Origin: Methylobacterium sp. Leaf91 | GTDB taxonomy: Bacteria > Pseudomonadota > Alphaproteobacteria > Rhizobiales > Beijerinckiaceae | Assembly (NCBI RefSeq): GCF_001422815.1 | Contig: NZ_LMMP01000018.1 | Location: 1-37,209 of the forward strand | DNA: 37,209 nucleotides | Reading direction: 5' to 3' | Part shown: positions 1 through 6,253 of the stretch, piece after piece | Position numbering within the stretch: the stretch's first letter is position 1 | How the letters are laid out: every line of letters begins with the position of its first letter | Program-made: the position numbers and the translations under genes | The notes under the pieces: model-generated | Database searches by the model: none | The model's input: the letters and a program-made list of their open reading frames with translations, nothing else | Told to the model about the DNA's origin: nothing

Positions 1-32
1 GGCATGGCAATCCTCCCTCATAAGCCCGTCCA

Positions 33-359
33 GTGAATCACACGCCAGCCAGATCGCCTACCCCAAGCGATTCAACCCGCCAGGGCACGGCTCTAGCCCC
101 CACGATCCGCTTTCCCCTTCGCATTACAGAGGTAGGCGAGGCCATCGCCGTGCTGGACGCGGTGGGGACGCATGTGAGCTACACGTACTGGGAGAACGAA
201 CCGATCCGCCGACAAAGCGTGAAGCGCGTCACGCGAGACGAGGCGGTGCAGATGGCGAAGATGATCGCAAGGGCGCTAACGGTGGAGTTTGGGGAGCGTG
301 AACCTCGCTCAGGCTATCCGTCGAAGTGGCAGATGATCCCGGCTTCGTGGATCCTATAG
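33..359 (+). CDS. hypothetical protein, 108 aa
   Basis: Small soluble protein opening on GTG at 33. I do not recognise a family. The N-terminal 25 residues are Pro/Ser/Thr-rich and probably disordered. The middle (IRFPLRITEVGEAIAVLDA) reads like a short beta-rich fold, followed by a helix (TRDEAVQMAKMIARALTVEF). There are no membrane segments. The last 130 bases overlap the tail of a convergent minus-strand reading frame, so one of the two tails may be spurious. Methylobacterium accessory regions carry many proteins of this size and style; function is unknown. Confidence 0.45.
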   Translation: MNHTPARSPTPSDSTRQGTALAPTIRFPLRITEVGEAIAVLDAVGTHVSYTYWENEPIRRQSVKRVTRDEAVQMAKMIARALTVEFGEREPRSGYPSKWQMIPASWIL

Positions 360-516
360 CATTGAATGCCTCAGCGACGTTGTCGGCGTCTTCTCTAGAT
401 AGGCCCACCTGACGAACGCCATGTACCAGCGTCGCATCCTTCGTTTCGCGATTGATAACCGACCAGCCGCCGGGTTCATACTGCACATCGTAAAGATGAT
501 CTGGATTATTGTTCAC
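229..516 (-). CDS. hypothetical protein, 95 aa
   Basis: Opens on GTG at 516. A TAGGAG ribosome-binding site lies about 6 bases upstream (top strand near 523-528), and this decides the start. The first 52 residues look like a compact domain: YDVQYEPGGWSVINRE, then GVRQVGLSREDADNVAEAFN. This beta-beta-helix pattern is common in short Methylobacterium hypothetical proteins. The remaining 40 residues are Ser/Pro-rich, antisense to the plus-strand gene ending at 359, and may be a read-through tail caused by loss of an earlier stop. Function unknown. Confidence 0.5.
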   Translation of the reverse strand: MNNNPDHLYDVQYEPGGWSVINRETKDATLVHGVRQVGLSREDADNVAEAFNAIGSTKPGSSATSTDSLSEVHAPQTPPLAPLRSSSPSAPPRLA

Positions 517-569
517 GGAAAACTCCTAAGGATGGCGCTAGGAAGGGAGGGAAACCCGCCTGATAATAT

Positions 570-797
570 CTACGGGTGGGGCTTCTTGCGCTCGCGGCGC
601 TTAAGTTCGGCTTCCCGCGATGGCCCCCGCGTGGCATCCGCAAAGCCATGCCGAAAAAGCCTCCTCACTTCGCCCGCCTGATTGCTGTCCGTCAGCCTGA
701 CGAGACCGATCGTATTTATGCAATCCTGGCGATGGCGGTGGGAAATGCAATCCAGATCGCGGCTCAGCAAGAGCCGACAGGGCCTGCGCCTCGCCAC
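570..797 (-). CDS. possible small basic protein, 75 aa
   Basis: Reading frame from GTG at 797, with third positions mostly G or C as in neighbouring genes. The C-terminal half (EVRRLFRHGFADATRG, then a basic KRRERKKPHP end) looks more protein-like than the Arg/Cys-rich N-terminus, so the true start may be internal. No clear ribosome-binding site is visible. It overlaps the plus-strand candidate at 648-866 and at most one of the two is likely to be real. Confidence 0.28.
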   Translation of the reverse strand: MARRRPCRLLLSRDLDCISHRHRQDCINTIGLVRLTDSNQAGEVRRLFRHGFADATRGPSREAELKRRERKKPHP

Positions 798-866
798 ATC
801 GGCTTGCTAGGCACTGCTATCGTCAAGCGTATGAAGCTCAAGGTCGGCGAGGTGCGGATCGTTTGA
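648..866 (+). CDS. possible small protein, 72 aa
   Basis: ATG at 648 opens a 72-residue frame with a plausible helix (DRIYAILAMAVGNAIQIAA) and a basic C-terminus. The frame is open further upstream, to 576, but that part reads as Arg/Pro-rich filler. No convincing ribosome-binding site. It is antisense to the 570-797 candidate. I do not recognise the family. Confidence 0.25.
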   Translation: MPKKPPHFARLIAVRQPDETDRIYAILAMAVGNAIQIAAQQEPTGPAPRHIGLLGTAIVKRMKLKVGEVRIV

Positions 867-923
867 ACCCCTCCCTGCCCTTACGGCGGCGGGGCTTGAG
901 CATGCATCGCGGCAAATATCTTA

Positions 924-1157
924 TCACTGCTTCAGAATTTTTGCCCTGTCTGCCTTTCGTTGATTGAGCCTTAACTCAAGTGCAGTAATAACCGCTTCCT
1001 TGGGGGTGCTCATCATCAGTTCCTTATTAATTGCTCGCTCTATACTTGACAGATCAGTCTCAACTTTACGCAGTCTACGCCCAGGATGCATCGAAAATAA
1101 TAAATCTACAGTCCAAGTGATTAGTCGGTCTATTCTTCTAATGATAAAAATTTGCAT
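924..1157 (-). CDS. hypothetical protein, 77 aa
   Basis: Small protein with a hydrophobic start (IFIIRRIDRLITWTVDLLF) and a helical, charged C-terminal half (KEAVITALELRLNQRKADRAKILKQ). It could be a one-pass membrane protein with a cytoplasmic helix. It sits in a stretch with lower GC than its surroundings. No strong ribosome-binding site precedes ATG 1157, and an internal ATG (residue 23) is an alternative start. Function unknown. Confidence 0.38.
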   Translation of the reverse strand: MQIFIIRRIDRLITWTVDLLFSMHPGRRLRKVETDLSSIERAINKELMMSTPKEAVITALELRLNQRKADRAKILKQ

Positions 1158-1330
1158 TAAAATTATCGTCCGACGTGTGTTTTTGCGGTTCTACGTGTCG
1201 ACCGATAGGGACGCAAGATTGTATTGGCATTATCGTGCGAATTTCGCAGAAGTGTCCGGTTTCGGACGAATTCGCACGCTTCTGATCTGAGTATGTTGCC
1301 CGTCGCAATCCCTGAGGCGAGCACAGCATA

Positions 1331-1483
1331 ATGAACTCACGTGTGGCGGCGATCATGGTCTTAACGGCTATTGCCTACGTCAGCCTATTGGTCTTCGCGC
1401 TGCTCAGCGATCTCCCTTGGCTCCTTGCAATGCTAGCGCTACTCGCTGCCTACGGATTTACACCTCGACGCTGGTTCGATTGA
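1331..1483 (+). CDS. small membrane protein, 50 aa
   Basis: A 50-residue reading frame from ATG 1331. It has two hydrophobic segments: roughly residues 5-23 (VAAIMVLTAIAYVSLLVFAL) and 27-43 (LPWLLAMLALLAAYGF). They are joined by a short SDLP turn, and the protein ends on a basic/aromatic RRWFD tail. A GAGGCGAG stretch about 10-15 bases upstream is a passable ribosome-binding site. A strong hairpin lies 10 bases after the stop, as expected at a transcript end. Likely an inner-membrane hairpin protein; no family recognised. Confidence 0.5.
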   Translation: MNSRVAAIMVLTAIAYVSLLVFALLSDLPWLLAMLALLAAYGFTPRRWFD

Positions 1484-1636
1484 GATCGAAAAACCCGCCT
1501 CGGCGTGAGCCGGGCGGGCAAGGTCGGGCTCCAAGGCGAGACGCCTAGGAAGCGCACGCTTCGCATGGACTGCCGGACATTTAAAGACCCCGCACCAGCT
1601 TTCGCCGGGCGAGATCGAGATGGGTTCGCAGTACAT
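1439..1636 (-). CDS. possible 65-aa protein, weak
   Basis: ATG at 1636, with an in-frame stop only a few codons upstream. The first 30 residues (YCEPISISPGESWCGVFKCP) have three Cys spaced like a small metal-binding fold. The rest degenerates and runs across the terminator-like hairpin at 1494-1518, which is unusual for a real gene. It may be the remnant of a longer Cys-rich protein whose N-terminus was lost. Function not assignable. Confidence 0.2.
   Translation of the reverse strand: MYCEPISISPGESWCGVFKCPAVHAKRALPRRLALEPDLARPAHAEAGFSISIEPASRCKSVGSE
1494..1518. terminator. intrinsic terminator-like hairpin
   Basis: CCCGCC-T-CGGC pairs with GCCG-GGCGGG around a GTGA loop (one bulged T). Five A residues precede it on the plus strand, so on the minus strand the stem is followed by a T run. 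It sits just past the 50-aa gene ending at 1483 and could also stop minus-strand transcription. Confidence 0.5.
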
Positions 1637-1805
1637 GAGAAAGTGCTCAGCTTACGCGGCGCGCTCGGGGATGTCAGGTCTTCCAGAAGGGGTAATCTCA
1701 AGTTCAATTTAAAGCGGAACGGTTAAGCATTATGCCCCCATTTCGTTGGCTCGCGTGAGGCCTCGAGCAGACGTATGTTCAGCGCCCAGCAGGAGTCTTA
1801 TCAGC

Positions 1806-2033
1806 GTGTACGAGGTTCGGGCTTTGACGCATTCTGGCGAGGCCATTTACCTTGGGTCGGCGGACTTTCCATCCCTCGATATGGCGAGGGGATTTGCGAT
1901 AGCTGCATCTCGTTGGATGCTTGCGGTTTCGAAGCCCAATGGACAGATCGAGATTGTTAGCGATGGCGACCGCATAGAGGGCGCAATCTTCGCCTTCTGG
2001 GCACAGCAGGAATTTCCAGAACTAGGCTTTTGA
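1806..2033 (+). CDS. hypothetical protein, 75 aa
   Basis: The frame is open from TTG 1746, but an AGGAG ribosome-binding site at 1791-1795 points to GTG 1806. This start also removes an unlikely Arg/Ser-rich leader. The product begins with YEVRALTHSGEAIYLGSADFPSLDMARGFAIAA and ends with IFAFWAQQEFPELGF. It is a compact soluble protein with a beta-strand, helix, strand pattern. I know no function. A hairpin follows at 2063-2092. Confidence 0.58.
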   Translation: MYEVRALTHSGEAIYLGSADFPSLDMARGFAIAASRWMLAVSKPNGQIEIVSDGDRIEGAIFAFWAQQEFPELGF

Positions 2034-2062
2034 TGCCTAACGCTGAATTATCTAATGAAAGC

Positions 2063-2092
2063 GGCCTCGCCCGGCCGAAGCTGAACGAGGCC
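2063..2092. terminator. inverted repeat between convergent genes
   Basis: GGCCTCG (2063-2069) pairs with CGAGGCC (2086-2092) around a 16-base loop. It lies between the end of the 75-aa gene at 2033 and the end of the minus-strand gene at 2157. On the minus strand it is followed by GCTTTC, a weak T-rich tail, so a shared terminator is plausible. Confidence 0.4.
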
Positions 2093-2156
2093 CTATCGTG
2101 CTCTCAGGATGACCGACAGGCGCGGTAGCGCGTCGGGCAGGTATGGCGGAGTGGCG

Positions 2157-2621
2157 CTAAGCATGGGCGTCGCGTCCGTGAGTTCTGTTCTCGATGGCCT
2201 GCTCTCGGCTAACACGCATCTCAGCCAATTCCTGCCGCAGCGCCTCGACCTTGACGTGCAGCTCGCCTGCATCCACCGCCAGTTCGATGCATTGCTCCTG
2301 GACCTCTGCGAGTCGGGCGCGAAGCTCGGCATTCTCGGTCGCTAGGGCGAGCAGGAGCAGGGTGTCGGAAACGGTGGGCCTCCTAGGGGCAGGGATCGAA
2401 TGCTGAAGCGGCCCTTTGAGCCTACGGAAAGCGAACGAGCAACTGACGATATCGTCGCGATCGGGTGCTTTTTTGGACTGCGATAAGCGGGAGCGGACGT
2501 CTGCGGTTAGTATATTACAAGTATTGACAGGGATTTTGTTTGCGAAGTATTTGATATGAGCGTGGATGGAATGGCCTTGCGCAAGTTTCAACGATTGCGG
2601 AGCCGGATGTCCTGAGGGCAA
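2157..2621 (-). CDS. coiled-coil hypothetical protein
   Basis: The coding-like part is the C-terminal 72 residues. It is a long amphipathic helix beginning SDTLLLLALATENAELRARLAEV and running through ELHVKVEALRQELAEM, which strongly predicts a coiled coil. ATG 2621 is the first standard start, but the 80 residues after it are not protein-like. A perfect AGGAGG (bottom strand, 2384-2379) lies 6 bases ahead of an in-frame GTT at 2372, where a start codon would be expected. The gene may therefore have lost its start by mutation or use an unusual one. Function unknown. Confidence 0.42.
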   Translation of the reverse strand: MPSGHPAPQSLKLAQGHSIHAHIKYFANKIPVNTCNILTADVRSRLSQSKKAPDRDDIVSCSFAFRRLKGPLQHSIPAPRRPTVSDTLLLLALATENAELRARLAEVQEQCIELAVDAGELHVKVEALRQELAEMRVSREQAIENRTHGRDAHA

Positions 2622-2733
2622 AGCGATCCGTTCAACAACGAAAACCCTGGCTCCGCTGCCCCGCGCGCGTCGTGCGTCATGAAGCGGTCAAGCCGGGGAT
2701 GATCGCACCTTCACCAATTCCACGAGGCCAACC

Positions 2734-3108
2734 TTGATCCAGAAGCCCAAACCACCCCGCCAGCGCTCTGCCGTATCCAACGGCAAGCTGTTCCTTGGCC
2801 GTGTCGATGGCCGCGCGGACGTTGCCCGGCGCTTCGCCGACATCATTGCGGACCTGGAAGCCGAGCGCGGCGGTACGGAAGCCCTCGGCGTGGTAGAGCG
2901 CCAGGCGGTGCGGGCCTTCGCCATGCTGAGTGTCCAGCGTGAGCTGATCGAGGCGGACATGGCCGCGGGCAGTGCCGTGAACCCTGAAGCCTATGGCCGG
3001 CTTTGCGACCTGAGGGACCGTCAGAGCCGCCGGATGGGGCAGCCGCTGAAGCTGGGTCGCAATAGCGTCCGCGATCAGATCATCGGCCAGGGAGAGCGCC
3101 GGCTATGA
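2734..3108 (+). CDS. phage-type protein next to terminase, 124 aa
   Basis: TTG start at 2734. A basic Pro-rich head is followed by a helical body: FLGRVDGRADVARRFADI, LEAERGG, VERQAVRAFAMLSVQREL, then AYGRLCDLRDRQSRRMG. This layout recalls the short protein encoded just before the terminase large subunit in alphaproteobacterial prophages (from memory). A terminase-like head starts inside its stop codon (ATGA overlap, ATG 3105), which supports a small-terminase-like or terminase-accessory role. No catalytic motif is visible. It is intact, but its partner is broken, so it is probably a leftover. Confidence 0.5.
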   Translation: MIQKPKPPRQRSAVSNGKLFLGRVDGRADVARRFADIIADLEAERGGTEALGVVERQAVRAFAMLSVQRELIEADMAAGSAVNPEAYGRLCDLRDRQSRRMGQPLKLGRNSVRDQIIGQGERRL

Positions 3109-3215
3109 AGCGTCTCATGACGATGCGCGAAGCATTGGAGAGCCCGGACATCTTCGGGCCGATCCTCCCCAGTGAGAGCTGAGCCAACTGGCGTGTCATC
3201 CTCATCGCCTCGCAG
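3105..3215 (+). pseudogene. terminase large subunit, N-terminal remnant
   Basis: ATG 3105 overlaps the previous stop. The peptide MKRLMTMREALESPDIFGPI runs to LPSES and then meets TGA at 3180-3182; the frame continues ANWRVILIASQGE. Phage terminase large subunits of alphaproteobacteria often begin with this pattern (ALNDPELFG, then ESWAAWRVLLIA), so the TGA appears to replace a TGG tryptophan codon. Homology ends near 3215, where an IS110 transposase tail begins in the same frame. No Walker or nuclease motifs remain. Confidence 0.5.
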
Positions 3216-3224
3216 GGCGAGATC

Positions 3225-3587
3225 GTCTGGCACCTGCGGACGGGCGGACCGAAGTTGCTTGGCATCAGCAAGCGAAGCAACGCCTACCTACGTGGCCTCT
3301 TCATCCACGGTGCTCGCGCGGCTCTTGCTTCGCTATCCAAGACTGAGGAGGCGGCCGGCCGATGGCTGCGCGGGTTGCTAGCGCGGGCGCACTACAACGT
3401 CGTGGTCGTCGCGCTCGCAGCCAAACTCGCCCGGATCGCGTGGGCGACGCAGCGCAAAGGGGTGAGCTTCGAGCGGCGGCCCGAGTCGGCCGCCGCATTG
3501 ACCATCGACAGAGGTCGACCTGAGGCGGAGCATGATCGCTTGGCCCATGTCTACAAGGTTTGCGGGAGGACAGTGAAGATGGCCTAA
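3225..3587 (+). pseudogene. IS110-family transposase, C-terminal fragment
   Basis: From about residue PKLLGISKRSN the frame shows the conserved C-terminal domain of IS110 transposases: LLGISKRSNAYLRGLFIHGA, then WLRGLLARAHYNVVVVALA, then KLARIAWAT. The N-terminal DEDD catalytic domain is absent. The fragment joins the terminase remnant in frame and ends at 3587, abutting a minus-strand IS630 fragment. It cannot transpose. Confidence 0.72.
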
Positions 3588-4117
3588 CGGTCGAGCAGCG
3601 TTCCGAAAGCCTGGCAAAAAAGCGGCCTAATAAGGCCGCGAGGTGTATATGAGGCTCGGGATGTGCGGCCCTCAATCTTGGCGGTGGCCACCGCGCCGAC
3701 ATGCCGGATACGTTTGTGCAGACCGATCACAGGCATCTTCATCGACCATCTTGCAGGCGGGGCGGGCCATACGTTTTTTCGCGTGATGCCGTGGCGCTTG
3801 AAGAAGCGGGACAGGCTGCTGACCCCGACCCGCAGGCCACGTTCGGCCAGTCGGGCGCGCAACTCGCGCAGGAACAGTTCGGGCTTGGCCTCGTAGGTCT
3901 GCCGGACCAGGTCGGCCTGGGCCTCGATGGTATGCGAACGCTGATCACCGCCCCTTGGCTTGCCCCGTGTACGTCCTTCCAGCACGAAGGCCTCGTACCA
4001 GCGCACGGCGCTGGCGGGACTGACCTCGAACCGTCTGGCGGCTTCCCGGCATGAGGCTCCTGCCTCGATCGCTACTACGACGCGCTCACGCAGATCCGCT
4101 GACAAGGCTGAAGGCAT
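3584..4117 (-). pseudogene. IS630-family transposase, N-terminal fragment
   Basis: ATG 4117. Residues 1-115 form the N-terminal helix-turn-helix region of IS630 transposases: LSADLRERVVVAIEAGASCR, EAARRFEVSPASAVRWYE, GGDQRSHTIEAQADL, ELRARLAERGLRVGVSSL and RFFKRHGITRKN. Homology stops at ITRKN. The remaining 60 residues (from VWPAPPARW) are unrelated sequence, so the DDE catalytic half is missing. The frame runs past a terminator hairpin at 3616-3639 to a chance stop. Confidence 0.72.
3616..3639 (-). terminator. rho-independent terminator, minus strand
   Basis: GCGGCCT pairs perfectly with AGGCCGC around a TATT loop and is followed by TTTTTT on the minus strand (six A at 3616-3621 on top). 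This is a textbook intrinsic terminator. It now sits downstream of the IS630 fragment and probably belonged to a gene lost by insertion. Confidence 0.7.
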
Positions 4118-4327
4118 CCGGTTCTTCTCCTCGGAGAGCCGGGTATCGAATTACATCTGCACCGCTCTCGAAACCCCAAACGATTCACGAAGATCGGACA
4201 CTGCTCTAGCTATGAGAACCGGGAGGCCAGCTACCCCGCCATGGCAACACTCGGCACGACCATGCTCCAGATCATGCGACTTTGCAGAGATGCCCTAATC
4301 GCTTTCTGTCCTGAAAATGACGTGATC

Positions 4328-4711
4328 TTAATGCCGAGGGCGCATGATAAAGCCAATAAGCCAGGCAATGGCTGCCCGGCCTGAGAAAACTCCCGCGATT
4401 GCCCCGATACTGCTGGCGGCAAAATCAATTAACTGCGAGGTCCGCCCCGGCACCCATAACTGACCCATCTCAAGTACACCAGCGACCGCAACAAGCGCAG
4501 CGATCAGACGTCCGCGGTGTGTGTCCTGATAGGAGAACGCGAAGATCGCGGCCGTGCCCCAATAGGCAATGGCATGCTCCATTTGTCCGGGTAGGCCCGT
4601 TCTTGTTTCCCACTCCCGTGGTATCCAAGAAAGTAGTATGAGTACGCTAATACATAGCCAACCAGCGATGCGGAGCGTTCTGAGGAGGGCGACAACAAGT
4701 GCAAGCGACAT
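4328..4711 (-). CDS. VanZ-like membrane protein
   Basis: A 127-aa integral membrane protein from ATG 4711. Hydrophobic segments lie near residues 13-28, 46-60, 69-83 and 94-122. Hallmarks of the VanZ-like family are SWIPREWETRTGLPGQMEHA, with the conserved MEHAIAYWGTAA helix, and the later LEMGQLWVPGRTSQLIDFAA segment. Family function is poorly defined; VanZ itself gives low-level teicoplanin resistance. Homologues are frequent near polysaccharide genes in Methylobacterium and Bradyrhizobium, which suits the surroundings. It is flanked by IS fragments on both sides and has no operon partner. A TATATAG box sits shortly upstream of the start; no good ribosome-binding site is seen. Confidence 0.8.
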   Translation of the reverse strand: MSLALVVALLRTLRIAGWLCISVLILLSWIPREWETRTGLPGQMEHAIAYWGTAAIFAFSYQDTHRGRLIAALVAVAGVLEMGQLWVPGRTSQLIDFAASSIGAIAGVFSGRAAIAWLIGFIMRPRH

Positions 4712-4804
4712 GATTGGCTATATAGCAGATCAAACGTGGTAAGGTAAGTACATTGCAGGGGGGGGCTACCCCGTGAAAAGTGGTTCTTTGCCATGTTTGG
4801 TGAA

Positions 4805-5050
4805 TTATGTTGCGAGGAGGAACCGTCGTCGTAGGAGGTCAAGTTTGGCGCGGCCGTACATGGCGCGCTTCAAGAGCTTGAGACGCGTGATCTGACCTTC
4901 GGCTTGTCCACTGCTCCAAGGCAGTGTCAGCGCGGACCGAACAGCATCTCTATCCTGACCGAGGCTAGCAGCGAAGCTCTCGACGATCCGGACACCGCAA
5001 GTTTGCGCTTCGACCAGCCATTGATCGAACGTCGTGACATCTGATGTTCC
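4805..5050 (-). pseudogene. ISL3-type transposase, C-terminal fragment
   Basis: The minus strand encodes FDQWLVEAQTCGVRIVESFA, then DRDAVRSALTLPWSSGQAEG, then QITRLKLLKRAMYGRAKLDL ending LLRRRFLLAT. This is the conserved C-terminal end of ISL3-type transposases (WSSGQAEGQ, RLKLLKR, MYGRA). The frame stays open upstream to 5443, but that part is only the complement of plus-strand IS21 and IS481 pieces. Catalytic and N-terminal zinc-finger regions are missing. Confidence 0.68.
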
Positions 5051-5182
5051 TGATGGCTGCTGGCCACAGCGGCTCCGGACGATCCGGCAGAACCTGGGCC
5101 AAGATCGACGACCTTGGCCGCCTCGGTATCCTGCAGGACGCGCGCGACGACCGCGACTGCCTGGGTCTCTTCGACTGCGCTG

Positions 5183-5464
5183 GTTCGCTACCGCTGCAAC
5201 GACTATTCGGTGCCGACCGCCTACGGCTTCCGGGACGTGCTGGTGAAGGGCTTCGTCGAGGAGGTCGTGATCCTGTGCGGCGGCATCGAGATCGCCCGGC
5301 ATGAGCGCATCTACGGCACCGGCGTGTTCGTGTCCGATCCGCTGCATTACCTCGCGCTGATCGAGACCAAACCGAACGCATTCGACAAGGCTGCCGCGCT
5401 CTAGGGCTGGGATCTGCCCGAGGCATTCCAGCACGTGCGCCACCTCTTAGAGGCGCGCATGGGC
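5183..5464 (+). pseudogene. istA: IS21-family istA, C-terminal fragment
   Basis: The frame reads VRYRCNDYSVPTAYGFRDVL, VKGFVEEVVILCGGIEIARH, DPLHYLALIETKPNAFDKAA, then TAG at 5402-5404, then GWDLPEAFQHVRHLLEARMG. These match the C-terminal domain of IS21 IstA transposases (YRCNDYSVPT, DPLHYLALLERKPGA). The integrase core upstream is gone, and the internal TAG breaks what remains. At about 5465 the frame changes without interruption to IS481-type sequence. Confidence 0.65.
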
Positions 5465-5659
5465 AAGCGCTACCACTATGACAGCCACGAGCAGCTCCGC
5501 GCCCATCTGGCCGACTTCGTCAGCGCCTACAACTTTGGCCGCCGCCTAAAGACCCTGCGGGGTCTCACGCCCTACGAGGCCATCTGCAAAGCATGGTCTG
5601 CCGACCCAAGTAGATTCAGGTCAAACCCACTCCACCAAATGCTGGGACCAAACATCTAG
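5465..5659 (+). pseudogene. IS481-family transposase, C-terminal fragment
   Basis: Continuing the same frame, KRYHYDSHEQLRAHLADFVS, AYNFGRRLKTLRGLTPYEAI and NPLHQMLGPNI are the standard end of IS481 transposases (RRLKTLRGLTPYE is diagnostic). Only the last 65 residues are present; the DDE core is missing. An ATG at 5459 lies just before the junction, but no functional product is expected. Confidence 0.7.
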
Positions 5660-6253
5660 GGCTCAACAGTTATCAAGGCGCTGCCGTAGGCGGCCGGGCA
5701 TCCCCGGCGGGGGGCTATTACCGTCCTGATTCTGTACGAATCCGACCCGTTCTATGTTTGCATCATAGGCCATGAGGACTATTTTCGAGGTTGGCATGAC
5801 TCGTGAAGCAAGAAAGAAAACAGAGTTATGTCTCCTTGTTGCAGCGCACGCTAATAGGCTGCGCTTTGACGCTGAGCCCGCGCTTGCAATCCCGCTTACA
5901 AATTAGCCAGTCCCAGTATCATCAAACCAGCCATGCGCGTCATTGAAGATGCTGATAAAAGTCTCACGGCCAGAAATTCAAACCAGACATTACTCCGGTA
6001 AGGGCTGATTTTTATAGTTCATCAATTGCCGCCGCCATGCCCGCGAAGTGCGATGCTCGTCTGAACCCCTACAGCGGGGGGCTGTACCTTTTTTGCTCCA
6101 CTCTCGACTCTTCGTCTAATCGCCAGCTCATTCCGCTTCTCTGCAACAGCGAAGGTCCGATATTGTTGCCTCATGGTGGGTAAAGCGGTATCGCGCCAAG
6201 GCGCTGCGGCCATTTGCGAGGCCGTCCGGTTCATCGAGAAACCGCAAGGGCTG
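5660..6253. other. stretch without a confident gene
   Basis: No clear gene in about 590 bases. The only readable item is a short plus-strand frame from ATG 5772 (or ATG 5796, beginning MTREARKKTELCLLVAAHAN) to TAG near 5906, about 44 residues. It could be a tiny regulator-like peptide or chance. The part just before tolC presumably holds its promoter, but I could not pick out convincing boxes. Confidence 0.4.

Noticed and set aside
5051..5443. Upstream extension of the ISL3 fragment frame
   Set aside because: It is the complement of the IS21 and IS481 pieces, which match their families on the plus strand.
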